A stretch of 64,000 bases of DNA from CAYRNY01 sp964425755 (GCA_964425755.1 CAYRNY010000001.1:372001-436000), one strand, 5' to 3'. Shown: positions 45,198 through 54,215, numbered from the stretch's first letter. Notes: generated by a model not told the origin, from the sequence alone. Numbers and translations are program-made.

Positions 45198-45443
45198 GTG
45201 GCGAAGAAACAGAAGAAATACAAGCTGAAAACATACAAGGGCGCAGCCAAGCGCTTCAAGGTCACCGGAACGGGTAAGGTGATGCGCACCAAGGGCGGCA
45301 AGAGCCACTTGCGCCGCCGCAAGTCCAAGCGCACCAAGCAGAAGTTCGCGAAGATGCTGGAAGTCTCCAACCCTAAGGAAGTCAAGCGCATCAAGCGGCT
45401 GGCCCCGTATCTGAGCAAATACAAGCAGAATCCGCCGGCTTAA
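45198..45443 (+). CDS. rpmI: 50S ribosomal protein L35
   Basis: 81 residues from the GTG at 45198, with GGGAG 9 bases upstream; an earlier in-frame start at 45189 would overlap that site. KTYKGAAKRFKVTGTGKVMR and the Lys/Arg-rich SHLRRRKSKRTKQK block are diagnostic. Small basic protein of the large ribosomal subunit, between infC and rplT as in most bacteria. Confidence 0.96.
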   Translation: MAKKQKKYKLKTYKGAAKRFKVTGTGKVMRTKGGKSHLRRRKSKRTKQKFAKMLEVSNPKEVKRIKRLAPYLSKYKQNPPA

Positions 45444-45480
45444 CGCCAGCACAGAGGTGCTTTAAGGAGCAAAAACGTCC

Positions 45481-45834
45481 ATGAGCCGAGTAAAAGGCGG
45501 CTACGTCACCCGACGTCGCCACAAGAAGATCATCAAGATGACCAAAGGCCAGTGGGGCACCAAGCACCGGCTGTTCAAACGCGCCAACGAAGCGATGATG
45601 AAGAGCCAGTGGTATGCTTACCGCGATCGTCGCCAGCGCCGGCGCGACCTGCGCCGCCTGTGGATCACGCGTATCAACGCGGCTGCACGGCTCAACGGCA
45701 TGAGTTACAGCCGGCTGATTCACGGGCTGAAGCAGGCCAACATTGAGCTTGACCGTAAAATCCTGGCCGATCTCGCTGTGCGCGATGCGGACACGTTCGC
45801 CAGCGTTGTCGACGTGGCGAAGCAGCACGCGTAA
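45481..45834 (+). CDS. rplT: 50S ribosomal protein L20
   Basis: 117 residues with AAGGAG before the ATG. Blocks SRVKGGYVTRRRHKKIIK, RDRRQRRRDLRRLWITRINA and NGMSYSRLIHGLKQANIELD are typical. L20 is essential early in large-subunit assembly and in some bacteria represses this operon. A strong terminator follows 24 bp after the stop. Confidence 0.97.
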   Translation: MSRVKGGYVTRRRHKKIIKMTKGQWGTKHRLFKRANEAMMKSQWYAYRDRRQRRRDLRRLWITRINAAARLNGMSYSRLIHGLKQANIELDRKILADLAVRDADTFASVVDVAKQHA

Positions 45835-45858
45835 GTGGCACTCAACCAAAACGCGACA

Positions 45859-45895
45859 AAACCGGCGGCTGTCATGAGCCATGACGCCGGTTTTT
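45859..45895 (+). terminator. Rho-independent terminator of the infC operon
   Basis: 9-bp stem AACCGGCG-type arms (45859-45867 and 45885-45893) with a 17-base loop, ending in TTTTT. Confidence 0.85.
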
Positions 45896-45997
45896 CGTGT
45901 TTTTTATGCTGCACGGTCTCGTTTATTCGTTAAGTCTTGGGTCGCACTTTGCACCTGTCCCGGCCACCACTGCCTGACCCAAAACCGGTGACGACTG

Positions 45998-46741
45998 ATG
46001 ATGAGCAAGGCCCAGATCACCTACCAGGCCGAAGCAGGCCGCACGACCTACACCTACCGCCAGCGTGTCGCGCTGATCGCGCCGCGGGTGTGGCTGTGGT
46101 GCGCGTTCGGCGGCGTGGCGCTCGGCATCGCCGGCGCGACCGCCAACGCCGTGTTTGATTTGGCGACGGACGTGTCGTTCCGCGCCGCGCTGGTTGGCTT
46201 GTCCCTTGCCGGGACGCTCGTGCTGTACGTTTTGGCGCGCCTGAGCACGCGAACCGGCGTCGCGCTGCGGGTCGCGTTTGACGTGCTGGCGGGCACGCTG
46301 GACGTCTACCGCCGCCAGCCGCATCCCACGACGGAACGCTACACGTTGACCGAAATTGCCGAGTTCCGCGCCACCGACCAGCAAACCCCCTGGCAGCACA
46401 CCTGTGTGCTGACCATGCACACCACCACACAGCGGCAAATCCCGCTGGTGGCAGTGGACCGGTCCTGCATCCCGCAGACCGGCCTGGGCGAGCTTGCGGC
46501 GCGGCTGAACATGGCGCTTGACGCGGCGCTCAACGATATGCGCGCGGTGCCGCCCCGGCCCGAACAGCCGCCCTACGTTCCCCCCTCAGCACAGCACCCG
46601 GCCATGCCGCCCGCGCGCGTCACGCGGCACCCGCTGGAACATCCCGCGCGCCCGCCCGCATCCCCGCCGCGACATATCAAGCCTGAGTTTCCACACGATG
46701 ACCACGACGAGCACGCGGAAGACGAGGACGAGCACCCATGA
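45998..46741 (+). CDS. Two-helix membrane protein of unknown function
   Basis: 247 residues starting ATGATG. A short soluble lead (1-28), two transmembrane helices (about 30-52 and 60-84), then a globular part resembling a PH-like or bPH domain (VAFDVLAGTLDVYRRQ, YTLTEIAEFRATD) to about 180, and a Pro/His-rich, acidic tail ending HDDHDEHAEDEDEHP. Overlaps the SpoU methyltransferase start by 4 bp, so co-transcribed. Function not recognised. Confidence 0.65.
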   Translation: MMSKAQITYQAEAGRTTYTYRQRVALIAPRVWLWCAFGGVALGIAGATANAVFDLATDVSFRAALVGLSLAGTLVLYVLARLSTRTGVALRVAFDVLAGTLDVYRRQPHPTTERYTLTEIAEFRATDQQTPWQHTCVLTMHTTTQRQIPLVAVDRSCIPQTGLGELAARLNMALDAALNDMRAVPPRPEQPPYVPPSAQHPAMPPARVTRHPLEHPARPPASPPRHIKPEFPHDDHDEHAEDEDEHP

Positions 46742-47520
46742 GCGTCATTAGCAGCCCCCAGAACGAACGCGTCAAGCTGGTCAAACACCTGCAGCGCCGG
46801 GCCAAAGCGCGCCGCCAGAATGCGCAGCTTGTGCTGGAAGGCGTGCGCCTGGTCCAGGACGCGGTAAACACGGGCGCGCTGCCGGAATTCGTGTTCGTCA
46901 CGGAAGACGCGCTGCGCGACAACGCCGCGCTGCACGCCCTGATCACGCACCTGGAAACGGCGGGCGTCGCGTGCCTGCGCGTGACGCCGGAGCTGATGCG
47001 CGACATGGCCGACACGGAGACGCCGCAGGGCGTGTTGGGCGTGTTCGCCTGGCCGCAACCGGCGATCCCGGATGTGCCGTCGCTGGTGCTGGTCGTGGAC
47101 GGCTGGCGCGATCCGGGCAACCTGGGCACGGCGTTACGCACGGCTGCGGCGGCGGGTGTGCCGCTGGTCGCGCTGATGCCGGGCACGGTCGACGCCTACA
47201 ATCCGAAGGTGCTGCGCGCGGGGATGGGCGCACATTTTCGCGTGCCGCTGCGCAGCCTGACCTGGCACGCGCTGCGCGGGCAGTTCCCCGATCACGCGGT
47301 CTACCTGGCGGACATGGGCGGTGCTGTGCCCTACGACGCGGTGGACTGGACGCGCCCCGCGCTGGTCGTGGTGGGCGAAGAAGCGCACGGCCTCAGCGAC
47401 GAAGCCCGCGCCCTGCCCCACACGACGATCGACATCCCGATGCGGCACGACGCCGAGTCGCTGAACGCGGCAGTTTCCGCCAGCCTGCTGATCTACGCCG
47501 CGCGCCGCCACGCGCTGTAA
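46738..47520 (+). CDS. TrmH/SpoU-family RNA 2'-O-methyltransferase
   Basis: 260 residues. An N-terminal substrate-binding domain starts SSPQNERVKLVKHLQRRAKA and the SPOUT domain shows the three motifs: LVVDGWRDPGNLGTALRTAA (1), VVGEEAHGLSDEA (2) and IPMRHDAESLNAAVSASLLIY (3). It uses S-adenosylmethionine through the trefoil knot to methylate rRNA or tRNA ribose; closest relatives act on 23S rRNA. The start overlaps the preceding membrane-protein stop. Confidence 0.92.
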   Translation: MSVISSPQNERVKLVKHLQRRAKARRQNAQLVLEGVRLVQDAVNTGALPEFVFVTEDALRDNAALHALITHLETAGVACLRVTPELMRDMADTETPQGVLGVFAWPQPAIPDVPSLVLVVDGWRDPGNLGTALRTAAAAGVPLVALMPGTVDAYNPKVLRAGMGAHFRVPLRSLTWHALRGQFPDHAVYLADMGGAVPYDAVDWTRPALVVVGEEAHGLSDEARALPHTTIDIPMRHDAESLNAAVSASLLIYAARRHAL

Positions 47521-47671
47521 CAACACCCCCACTATCCCTCACCACACTCCCGGACACCAAAACTGCGGGCGCGCCGAAAACAGGTATACTATACACAGTC
47601 GGAATTATGAATTATCTGCCGGATGCCCGTTTATCTCACCAGCCGGATCATGAGCAAAAGGCAACCCACAT

Positions 47672-49042
47672 ATGGCGAAATCATCTCCGCACCCCGAACT
47701 CGTGCACATCTATAAGCTGCTCAAAGCCGGGGAGCGCGCCGAGGCAGCCAAGCGGCTGAAGGCATATCTCGCGCATAACAAGCGCGACGCCACCGCCTGG
47801 TGGCTGCTGTCGCTGGCGCTCACCACGCCCGAACACATCGAAAAGGCGCTGCAAAACGTGCTCAAGCTCGATCCGACGCACGACAAAGCGCAGGCCCGGC
47901 TCGCGCAGTTACGCGGCGCGCCGCCCGAACCATCCGCCCCGCCCGTCGCACCACAGGACGCCGCCGGCCCCGAAACCCGCGTGCCTGACGACGAACCGGA
48001 CGAAAACCTGTTTTTCGGAACGCTCGGACGTGCCGCGCCGCGACCGTCCGGTGCGCGTTCGAAAGTCGTGCAGCCGCTGGACACTCCGCCCGCTGCTCCG
48101 GGTGACGCGTCCCCTGCTGCTGGCACGTCGAACGTGCCTTTCTACGATACGTTTCTGCTTTCCGACAAGGTGCTGTCGTTTGAGGAATACGCCGCGACGA
48201 CCGATATCGCCTACGACCCGTTTACCGGCGCACCAGTGTATGACCCCTTCACACATATCCCCCCGAACGACGACCCGTTCAGCGCGCCGGATGTTCCCGC
48301 GCTCACCGTGCAGGACCGTGTCGACGGCCAGGACGACCAGCCGGCGCAAGGACGTACCTGGGCCGACCAGTTCCTGGCGGTGACGGTCGTCGCGTTTTCG
48401 GCGTTGGTGCTGGTGGCGTTTGTGCTGTTCGCGCTGAACGAAGGCGGCACGATCGATCTTGACATCTTCGCCACCAGCCGCGATATGACAACGCTCCAGG
48501 CGGCGAGCTTTGCGATCGATTACCCCGAAGGGTACAACCAACGCTGCCGCCAGGAAGCGCTGGGGTATACCGTGTGCGGCATCGCCAACCACGCGCTGTA
48601 CAATGAGGTGGACTGGTTTGTCGACCAGGACGTCGATATCGGCGCGATGCTGAGCGCGGCGCTTTCGGCGTCGTTCGATGCCAGCGTACCCGACGAGCAG
48701 TTGTCGATCATCGTGATGGACGTGCCGATGCACTCCAGGTCCTACGATAACGGCAGTTGGGCCAAAACGCAGTACGAGTATTACCAGCGCAACCCGCACT
48801 GGGACCCCAACGCCAGCGTGACCTATAACGGGCGCGAGGATATCGTGGTGGACGGCTACCCGGCATACTATTACAAATACACCAGCACAGGCAGTTGGGT
48901 CGAGGCGGCGTGGGACCTGTACATCCCGCACGACGGGATCATGTTCTGGATGCGCGCGACTTACTTCGCGGAACGGGGCCGGCGCATCCCGCAAGACATC
49001 ATCGACGAGATGATCGACTCGATCGACATCAACCCGGCCTGA
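47672..49042 (+). CDS. TPR-like, single-pass membrane protein of unknown function
   Basis: 456 residues. The N-terminal 75 residues are helical repeats of TPR type (IYKLLKAGERAEAAKRLKAY, AWWLLSLAL, ALQNVLKLDPTH). A Pro-rich, low-complexity cytoplasmic stretch (80-230) carries repeated DPF motifs (YDPFTGAPVYDPFTH). One transmembrane helix at about 238-262 is followed by an outside domain (285-456) with IDYPEGYN and ILRxPAYYYKYTS-like elements reminiscent of PsbP/DUF1795-type folds, and two Cys that could pair. Function unknown. Confidence 0.65.
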   Translation: MAKSSPHPELVHIYKLLKAGERAEAAKRLKAYLAHNKRDATAWWLLSLALTTPEHIEKALQNVLKLDPTHDKAQARLAQLRGAPPEPSAPPVAPQDAAGPETRVPDDEPDENLFFGTLGRAAPRPSGARSKVVQPLDTPPAAPGDASPAAGTSNVPFYDTFLLSDKVLSFEEYAATTDIAYDPFTGAPVYDPFTHIPPNDDPFSAPDVPALTVQDRVDGQDDQPAQGRTWADQFLAVTVVAFSALVLVAFVLFALNEGGTIDLDIFATSRDMTTLQAASFAIDYPEGYNQRCRQEALGYTVCGIANHALYNEVDWFVDQDVDIGAMLSAALSASFDASVPDEQLSIIVMDVPMHSRSYDNGSWAKTQYEYYQRNPHWDPNASVTYNGREDIVVDGYPAYYYKYTSTGSWVEAAWDLYIPHDGIMFWMRATYFAERGRRIPQDIIDEMIDSIDINPA

Positions 49043-49120
49043 GCGGGCAGCAATCAAAACGGCGCAGCAAGCCGGGGGCGGTCCTGTGCCGGAACAACGG
49101 GCAGCGCACGGCTGCGCGTG

Positions 49121-49963
49121 TCAGCGCTTCCCGTTGGTGTGCTGGCGACCCCCATCCCGCCGTGCGACACCGGCGAGAGGCCGGTTAGTCGCATCGCGGC
49201 ACGCGGGACAGTGGCGCGCCTCGACAACCTGAATGTGTTCGATCACTTCAAAGACACCGTCTACGTCCAGCAGCGTCTCGATAATGCGCTGCTTGAATCC
49301 CTCATCGTGAGCGTAGCCCATGACGATCACATAGCCCAACGGCTCAGCGATGATATCCACGTGTTGTTTGGGAACATGCAGCGGTTCGAGCGCCGCGATG
49401 ATCGCCTCGTAGAGCATCTCCGCTGAGCGCGAATGATCGTCCCTGCGCTGCCGGTAGTCTCCTGCAGCCGTGCCTGAATCATCGCGCGCGGACTCCGGCT
49501 GCGGATACCAGGGATAGGCGTGTGTATCGCGGCCACCGGGTGGTTCCGTCGCGGCACTGCGCCGCGCGTAAAGCGTCTCGCCGTGCGTCCAGGCGTGATA
49601 CCGCCGCAGCACGTCTTGCAGCGCCGTCTGTTTGATCGCCGCGTCCCAATAATCGGAGGACGTGCGCTTGCCGCGCTGCCAGGTACGCGCCTGCCGCTGC
49701 CTTTCCTGCCGCGTGCGCTGCATGCCATCCATGATCGCGGCTTCCAGCGAGACCGCAGCTTCGCTCTGCTGGCCGGCAAACAGGTCTTCAATCAAGCCCA
49801 GCTCGATCTGCGCCGCATGCAGCAGCGCCTGAAGCCCTTCGCGCTCCTGGGAGTTTTCACAGTCACGCACCGCACCCCGCAAGCGGCTGATCCGGCGTTC
49901 GAGGTCTGATTTTTCCTCGCGCAGAAAAGCCAGCACGCGAGCGTTGGTCCCCACTTCACTCAT
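49121..49963 (-). CDS. Coiled-coil protein with a possible BON-like C-terminal domain
   Basis: 280 residues. Residues 8-70 are coiled coil (FLREEKSDLERRISRLRGAV), 85-150 basic helices with a WTHGETLYARR segment. Residues 195-260 (LYEAIIAALEPLHVPKQHVD to VFEVIEHIQVVEA) have the alpha/beta alternation of a BON domain. A C-terminal CPAC could bind metal. No signal peptide. I do not recognise a named family. Convergent with the gene at 47672 and divergent from the SLOG gene. Confidence 0.55.
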   Translation of the reverse strand: MSEVGTNARVLAFLREEKSDLERRISRLRGAVRDCENSQEREGLQALLHAAQIELGLIEDLFAGQQSEAAVSLEAAIMDGMQRTRQERQRQARTWQRGKRTSSDYWDAAIKQTALQDVLRRYHAWTHGETLYARRSAATEPPGGRDTHAYPWYPQPESARDDSGTAAGDYRQRRDDHSRSAEMLYEAIIAALEPLHVPKQHVDIIAEPLGYVIVMGYAHDEGFKQRIIETLLDVDGVFEVIEHIQVVEARHCPACRDATNRPLAGVARRDGGRQHTNGKR

Positions 49964-50298
49964 CTCACACCTTTTACGACCCAGTACATTCGTGCAGATT
50001 TTAACATACCGGCCATGAACGAAACATAAAAAATACGCTAACTCGCGCGTGGCGGTTTATTTTGATACAATCTTGTTAAGAGGGGATTTAACGACCGCAC
50101 CCGGTCCGCGCGGCACAAGGCACGCAGTATCTGTCAGCATCCGCGCCCCGTGCTGGCGCAGGGGCTACCTAACTTTTAGGACTACCGCCATTGTGCGCCC
50201 GGGCTTATAGTAACGGTACACGAGGGGTATGCTGTGCCGGCCACCTGCCCCGGTGCAGGGGGCGCGGCACGCAGGCACGCAACACAAGGACGAATAAG
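49964..50298. other. Divergent intergenic region before the SLOG gene
   Basis: 335 bp. AT-rich around 50025-50100 with a plus-strand TACAAT at 50066-50071 and a TATAGT near 50210; -35 elements are unclear. It should hold promoters in both directions. No gene evident. Confidence 0.4.
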
Positions 50299-51024
50299 AT
50301 GAGCACCCACATACCGATACGGATACCGTTCGATGACCAGCACCGCGCGCGGGCGGTCTGTGTCCCGCCGGAGTTCGCGCCGGAGCAGGCGCTCGACGCG
50401 TTGCAGCTTCCATCGTTTCAAGCGACGGTTGCTGTGCATGGCGGGGCCGGGAACATGGAAGTTGAATTGTATGATGCCGTGCGGGAACTGCTGGTCACGG
50501 GGCTGGCACCGCTGGCACAGGCCCACCAATGGCTGATCATCGATGGCGCGACCGAGACCGGTGTCGCGCATATCCTGGGCGCGGCGCGCGCAGCGATCGG
50601 CGGCACGTACCCGCTGGTCGGCGTCATGCCGCACCGGCGCGCGCAGTACCCCGGCGGGCCGGAAAACGGGACCGAACGCCTGCCCCTGAACCCGCAGCAT
50701 TCGCACTTCATCTTTGTCGAGGGCGAGGACTTCGGCGTCGAATCCGCGTTATTCGTCGGGTTGCTGCGGGCATCGGGCGCGCCCGGCGTCGCACTGATCA
50801 TCAACGGTGGCGAGATCGTCTATGACGAGGTGAAACGTCACGCTGCGCAGGACAACACGCTGATCGTGGTGCGCGGATCGGGCCGCATCGCCGATAAGCT
50901 CGCCGACGCCACCAGCGACGAGTTTCGCGCGCTGCCCCGCCACACACGCCTGCACATCGTCGACGTGGACCGGCCCGACGTACTCGCCAGCCTGCTGGAA
51001 ACGCTGCTCACCGGCGACGCATAA
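50299..51024 (+). CDS. Prokaryotic TRPM-type SLOG domain (LSDAT) protein
   Basis: 241 residues from the ATG at 50299 with AAGGA about 9 bases upstream; a longer frame from 50191 lacks support. The Rossmann-like fold shows VHGGAGNM (about 45-52), LIIDGATETGVAHILGAARA (about 78-97), PLVGVMPHRRAQYPGG, LNPQHSHFIFVEGEDFG and LRASGAPGVALIINGGEIVY, which together are the pattern of the SLOG domain found at the N-terminus of TRPM channels and in stand-alone bacterial relatives. SLOG domains bind nucleotide-derived ligands. No membrane segment or effector is fused here, and neighbours give no hint of the pathway. Confidence 0.75.
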   Translation: MSTHIPIRIPFDDQHRARAVCVPPEFAPEQALDALQLPSFQATVAVHGGAGNMEVELYDAVRELLVTGLAPLAQAHQWLIIDGATETGVAHILGAARAAIGGTYPLVGVMPHRRAQYPGGPENGTERLPLNPQHSHFIFVEGEDFGVESALFVGLLRASGAPGVALIINGGEIVYDEVKRHAAQDNTLIVVRGSGRIADKLADATSDEFRALPRHTRLHIVDVDRPDVLASLLETLLTGDA

Positions 51025-51050
51025 CCCGCCGCGCCAGGCAATGCCAGCAG

Positions 51051-51485
51051 TTAACCGCCGCGATCCGTGTTATCCACCGGCAAGACGTCCCACATCCCGC
51101 TGAGCACGTCGCGGCGTTCGTCAAACCCGTAATGCCGGTAGAAATTCTGCGCCACATCCGTCGCGAACAGCCCGACGAACGGCTCGTGCGGCGCGTGGGT
51201 CTTGATCCAGCCCAGCAGCCGGTCCATGATCAACCGCCCGACACCGTTCCCCTGGTAGGCCGGCAGCACGGCCACGTCCTGGACGTAGAAAAACTTGCCG
51301 CCGTCACCGATCACGCGGCCCATGCCGATCACCGTGTCGCCATCCAGCACGACCACGCCACACAGCGAGTTTTGCAGCGAAATGGCTGCCGCCTGCGGAG
51401 CATACGGCTGCCAGCCGACCGCCTCGAACAGCGCGCGGTGTTCGTCGACGGTCGGGATACGCTCAATCACGCGGTACGCGCTCAT
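51051..51485 (-). CDS. GNAT-family N-acetyltransferase
   Basis: 144 residues; GAGGAGG precedes the ATG. The acetyl-CoA pyrophosphate loop is PAYQGNGVGRLIMDRLL (Q-x2-G-x-G), preceded by VQDVAVLP and followed by LFATDVAQNFYRHYGFDER. The N-terminal half (EHRALFEAVGWQ) is typical of the aminoglycoside/ElaA-like small GNATs. Substrate unknown. Convergent with the SLOG gene. Confidence 0.9.
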   Translation of the reverse strand: MSAYRVIERIPTVDEHRALFEAVGWQPYAPQAAAISLQNSLCGVVVLDGDTVIGMGRVIGDGGKFFYVQDVAVLPAYQGNGVGRLIMDRLLGWIKTHAPHEPFVGLFATDVAQNFYRHYGFDERRDVLSGMWDVLPVDNTDRGG

Positions 51486-51552
51486 CCGTCCTCCTCACGA
51501 CGCACAACGCCCACATGATACACCCATTTGCCCCACCCCGCCGCCCCAACCC

Positions 51553-51577
51553 AAAACACCACAGCGGCGCTGTGGTG
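51553..51577 (-). terminator. Rho-independent terminator of the TlpA gene
   Basis: Perfect 9-bp stem (51557-51565 and 51569-51577), loop of 3, followed on the minus strand by TTTTGGGTT. Confidence 0.85.
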
Positions 51578-51609
51578 CTTCGGTTTGAAACCGGGTGTGC
51601 GGTCCTGGC

Positions 51610-52185
51610 TTAGCCGCGCAGCAGCGGCGTGACGTCGCGCTCCAGGTCGGCCCGCGAGATCGCGCCGGGCTTGTAGATTTTAATCAGCTCACCGTCCGGC
51701 CCGATCAGCGCCGAGGTCGGCAGGCCGCTGCCGCCGTATTGCGCGGTCGCGCGCGCGGCGTACAGATCGTAGGCCCGCATACCGGCATCCAGCACGACCG
51801 GGAACGTGAGCGCGTTATCGCGGATGAAATCCTGCGCTTTGACCGGGTCATCATTGGTGTTAACGGCGAGCACGGTGAAGCCCTGGTCCTTGTATTCCTG
51901 GTAATACGCGTGCAGGTCAGGCATTTCCGCCTTGCACGGCGGGCACCAGGACGCCCAGAAATTCACCAACACATACTGGCCCCGGAAGTCCGACAGCGCG
52001 ACCTCGGCTCCGGTGAAGGTGGGCAGCGTGAAGTCATCGGCCATCACCTTGCTGGCGGCAGCACCGGAATCCTCACGAAACACGAAAATCGCGATCACCA
52101 GCACCGCGATCAGCGCGACCGCCCCGACAACGATCAGGCGCGGGTCAAGCTGCTGCTTGCGGCGGTTTCGTTTGCGTTTAGCCAT
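51610..52185 (-). CDS. Membrane-anchored TlpA/ResA-like thioredoxin
   Basis: 191 residues. A basic N-terminus (KRKRNRRKQQ) and one transmembrane helix (about 17-36) are followed by a redoxin domain with FWASWCPPCKAEMP (Cys81, Cys84), VLAVNTNDDPVKAQDFI and the cis-Pro in GLPTSALIG. It acts outside the membrane on disulfides. It is the third TlpA-type protein in the window, distinct from CcmG. Separate from the ArsA gene by a terminator. Confidence 0.92.
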   Translation of the reverse strand: MAKRKRNRRKQQLDPRLIVVGAVALIAVLVIAIFVFREDSGAAASKVMADDFTLPTFTGAEVALSDFRGQYVLVNFWASWCPPCKAEMPDLHAYYQEYKDQGFTVLAVNTNDDPVKAQDFIRDNALTFPVVLDAGMRAYDLYAARATAQYGGSGLPTSALIGPDGELIKIYKPGAISRADLERDVTPLLRG

Positions 52186-52271
52186 ACTGTATTATCCTGA
52201 ACTCCTGCCAGCGATACATGCGCCTGTGTCATTGGGTTTGATGCAGTGCCCGGACGCGCGGTTGCATGAAG

Positions 52272-52303
52272 CAAAAACGCCGGGCGCTGGAGTGTCCCCG
52301 GCG
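52272..52303 (-). terminator. Rho-independent terminator of the ArsA-like gene
   Basis: 7-bp GC stem (52278-52284 and 52297-52303) followed on the minus strand by GTTTTTGC. Confidence 0.8.
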
Positions 52304-52392
52304 CCTATTATACACTGGTCGGGCCGCGAGCCGGCCCTTCAACAGCGGCAGGCTCACCGCGAATGCCCGGGCAGGGCTGCCCGCGCCACCAC

Positions 52393-53577
52393 TTACTCGG
52401 CCCCGTCCGGCTGCACAAAGTGGATGCGCAGCTTGTTTTGCTCGAAGCGCGCGCCCTGCGTCTTGAGGTCCCACAGCGCGTACGGCAGCACGATGTTGCG
52501 CCGGTACGGGCCGACGCGCAACGTCAGCTCGTCGGCGGACCGGTACAGGTCCAGGTCCTTCTTTTCCGCAAACGGCAGCGGGACGGTCAGCCAGTAGCCG
52601 CCCGCGTGGTCCGGCTCGATGCGGTGCGTCTGCTCGACTGCCATCACTTCCGCCGGGTTGCGCTCGCCGTAGAGCGCGTCCGCCAGCCGCCGCAGCGAGT
52701 CCAGCCCGCCGACTTCGTCGGCGAACATCGGCGCGGTAAGCAGCGGCAACTCGCCAAACGCCTCACCGATGTAGGCGATGTTTTCGGCCTGGTGCCGCTT
52801 CCACGCGGCGAAGTACGGATCGGTGACCTCGTCGGGGATCACGCGGTTGCACAGCACGGCGTCGACCGCGTAACCGTACAGGTTGAGGTAGGTATAGGTG
52901 CGCTGGGTCTCTTTGATCACCATGCGTTCCGGGTTGACCACGAGGCGCAGGCTGCTCTGTTCGGGATCCGCGAGCAGCGCGCGGACTTTGTCCAGCGTGT
53001 CGAACAGCCCGTTGATGCTGTCGAGCGTCTCGGTATCGGGCATATCCGCGCCGACCAGCGCCTTGCCGACCGGGCGCAGCAAGCGCCCGCTGGTGCCGCG
53101 CATCAGGGCCGTGATGCGCTGGAACCACCAGCGCGACGTATCCGGCAGGCTGAGCAGGCGCAGCGTCTCGGCGGTCGGGGCCGCGTCCACGATCAGCACG
53201 TCGAAGTCGCCCTCTTCGGCGAACTTGTTGATCCACAGCAAATGTGCGCCTTCTTCCAGCCCCGGCAGGATCGTCACCTCTTCGGCGACGATCGCGTTGA
53301 CGTGGCGCTCGCTGAGCACGTTGAGCATGTAGTTCTGGATGCGGCCCCAGTATTTGTCCATCGAATACCGCGCGTCGACTTCCTGCGCCCACAGGTTCGC
53401 GCGTAGCTTGACCGGCTCTGGGCCGATCTTCACATCCAGCGAGTCCGCGAGCGAGTGCGCGGTATCGGTCGAGATCACAATGGTGCGCAGGCCCATATCG
53501 GCGCAGCGTAAGGCAGTAGCGGCGGAGATGCTGGTCTTGCCGACGCCGCCCTTGCCCGTGTGTACGATAATTCGCAT
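52393..53577 (-). CDS. ArsA/Get3-family ATPase with HSP20-like tail
   Basis: 394 residues. The deviant P-loop GKGGVGKTS (about 8-16) with its intrasubunit signature Lys, switch I ISTDTAHSLADSLD, and the Walker B-like VLIVDAAPTAETLRLL are present. The C-terminus (about 320-394; YWLTVPLPFAEKKDLDLYRS onward) is an ArsA HSP20-like beta domain. Single ATPase half, so it would act as a homodimer. Bacterial relatives are tied to arsenite export or to tail-anchored/membrane protein handling; no ars genes are nearby, so arsenic resistance is not supported. Confidence 0.9.
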   Translation of the reverse strand: MRIIVHTGKGGVGKTSISAATALRCADMGLRTIVISTDTAHSLADSLDVKIGPEPVKLRANLWAQEVDARYSMDKYWGRIQNYMLNVLSERHVNAIVAEEVTILPGLEEGAHLLWINKFAEEGDFDVLIVDAAPTAETLRLLSLPDTSRWWFQRITALMRGTSGRLLRPVGKALVGADMPDTETLDSINGLFDTLDKVRALLADPEQSSLRLVVNPERMVIKETQRTYTYLNLYGYAVDAVLCNRVIPDEVTDPYFAAWKRHQAENIAYIGEAFGELPLLTAPMFADEVGGLDSLRRLADALYGERNPAEVMAVEQTHRIEPDHAGGYWLTVPLPFAEKKDLDLYRSADELTLRVGPYRRNIVLPYALWDLKTQGARFEQNKLRIHFVQPDGAE

Positions 53578-53836
53578 TGGTATCGTCCTTCTATCTTGGC
53601 TGTCCTGATCTTAACACGACAGCCGGGATCGTCTTACCTATTCATACGCGCCAGCCGCGCAAAGGATGCGCCGATCGTGCCGATTCCAACGCGGATTTTA
53701 CGCGCCGATCGCCCGGCCCAGGACGGACACGGTGGCCGCCCCTACATCTCGAATGGCACCGTTGCCTGTTGGCGTCGCAAGGACGGACCGCGCCGGGCAC
53801 TTGCTGCAATCGCCCCGCGTGCAGCCCTGTTTTTCA

Positions 53837-53865
53837 TTGACAGCGCCCAGTCTACCACCTAAAAT
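53837..53865 (+). promoter_or_regulatory. Cold-shock gene promoter
   Basis: Perfect TTGACA (53837-53842), 17-bp spacer, TAAAAT (53860-53865); the leader before the GTG at 53904 is about 32 bases. The rest of the 326-bp gap shows no gene. Confidence 0.7.
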
Positions 53866-53903
53866 TAGCATAGGGTTTACAGTTACGGTTAAGGAGCAAA
53901 CCC

Positions 53904-54119
53904 GTGCCAGAACGGATCAACGGCGTTGTCAAGTGGTTCAACAGCCAGAAGGGCTACGGCTTCATCGAACGCGAGGACGGTCCCGACGTGTTTGTGCATT
54001 ACACGGCAGTTGTCGGGCAGGGCTTTCGCGACCTTGAAGAAGGCGAGCGTGTCGAATTCTCGATCACCGAAGGGCCGAAAGGCCCGCAGGCGAGCGAAGT
54101 CGTGAAACTGGGCAAATAA
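53904..54119 (+). CDS. Cold-shock domain protein
   Basis: 71 residues from a GTG with AAGGAG 8 bases upstream. RNP1 KGYGFIE and RNP2 VFVHYTAV on an OB fold (GVVKWFNSQKGYGFIEREDG) are clear. Binds single-stranded RNA/DNA and melts structure; Csp family. Confidence 0.95.
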   Translation: MPERINGVVKWFNSQKGYGFIEREDGPDVFVHYTAVVGQGFRDLEEGERVEFSITEGPKGPQASEVVKLGK

Positions 54120-54147
54120 CCGCAGTTTACCGGTCGCGGACCGCCAT

Positions 54148-54178
54148 CAGCCCTGGATCGGGCTTTCCAGGGCTGTTG
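54148..54178 (+). terminator. Terminator-like hairpin after the cold-shock gene
   Basis: Perfect 10-bp stem (54148-54157 and 54166-54175), loop of 8; only a short TTG follows, so efficiency is uncertain. Confidence 0.6.
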
Positions 54179-54215
54179 TGATTCCAGGCACGCTCACCCA
54201 CCCGCGTGCCGCGCG

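Noticed and set aside
52307..52312. Perfect minus-strand TATAAT upstream of the TlpA gene as its promoter
   Set aside because: No acceptable -35, and the ArsA terminator lies immediately downstream, which would stop any such transcript.
52393..53577. Arsenic resistance
   Set aside because: The ATPase is ArsA/Get3-like, but there is no arsB, arsR, arsC or arsD near it.
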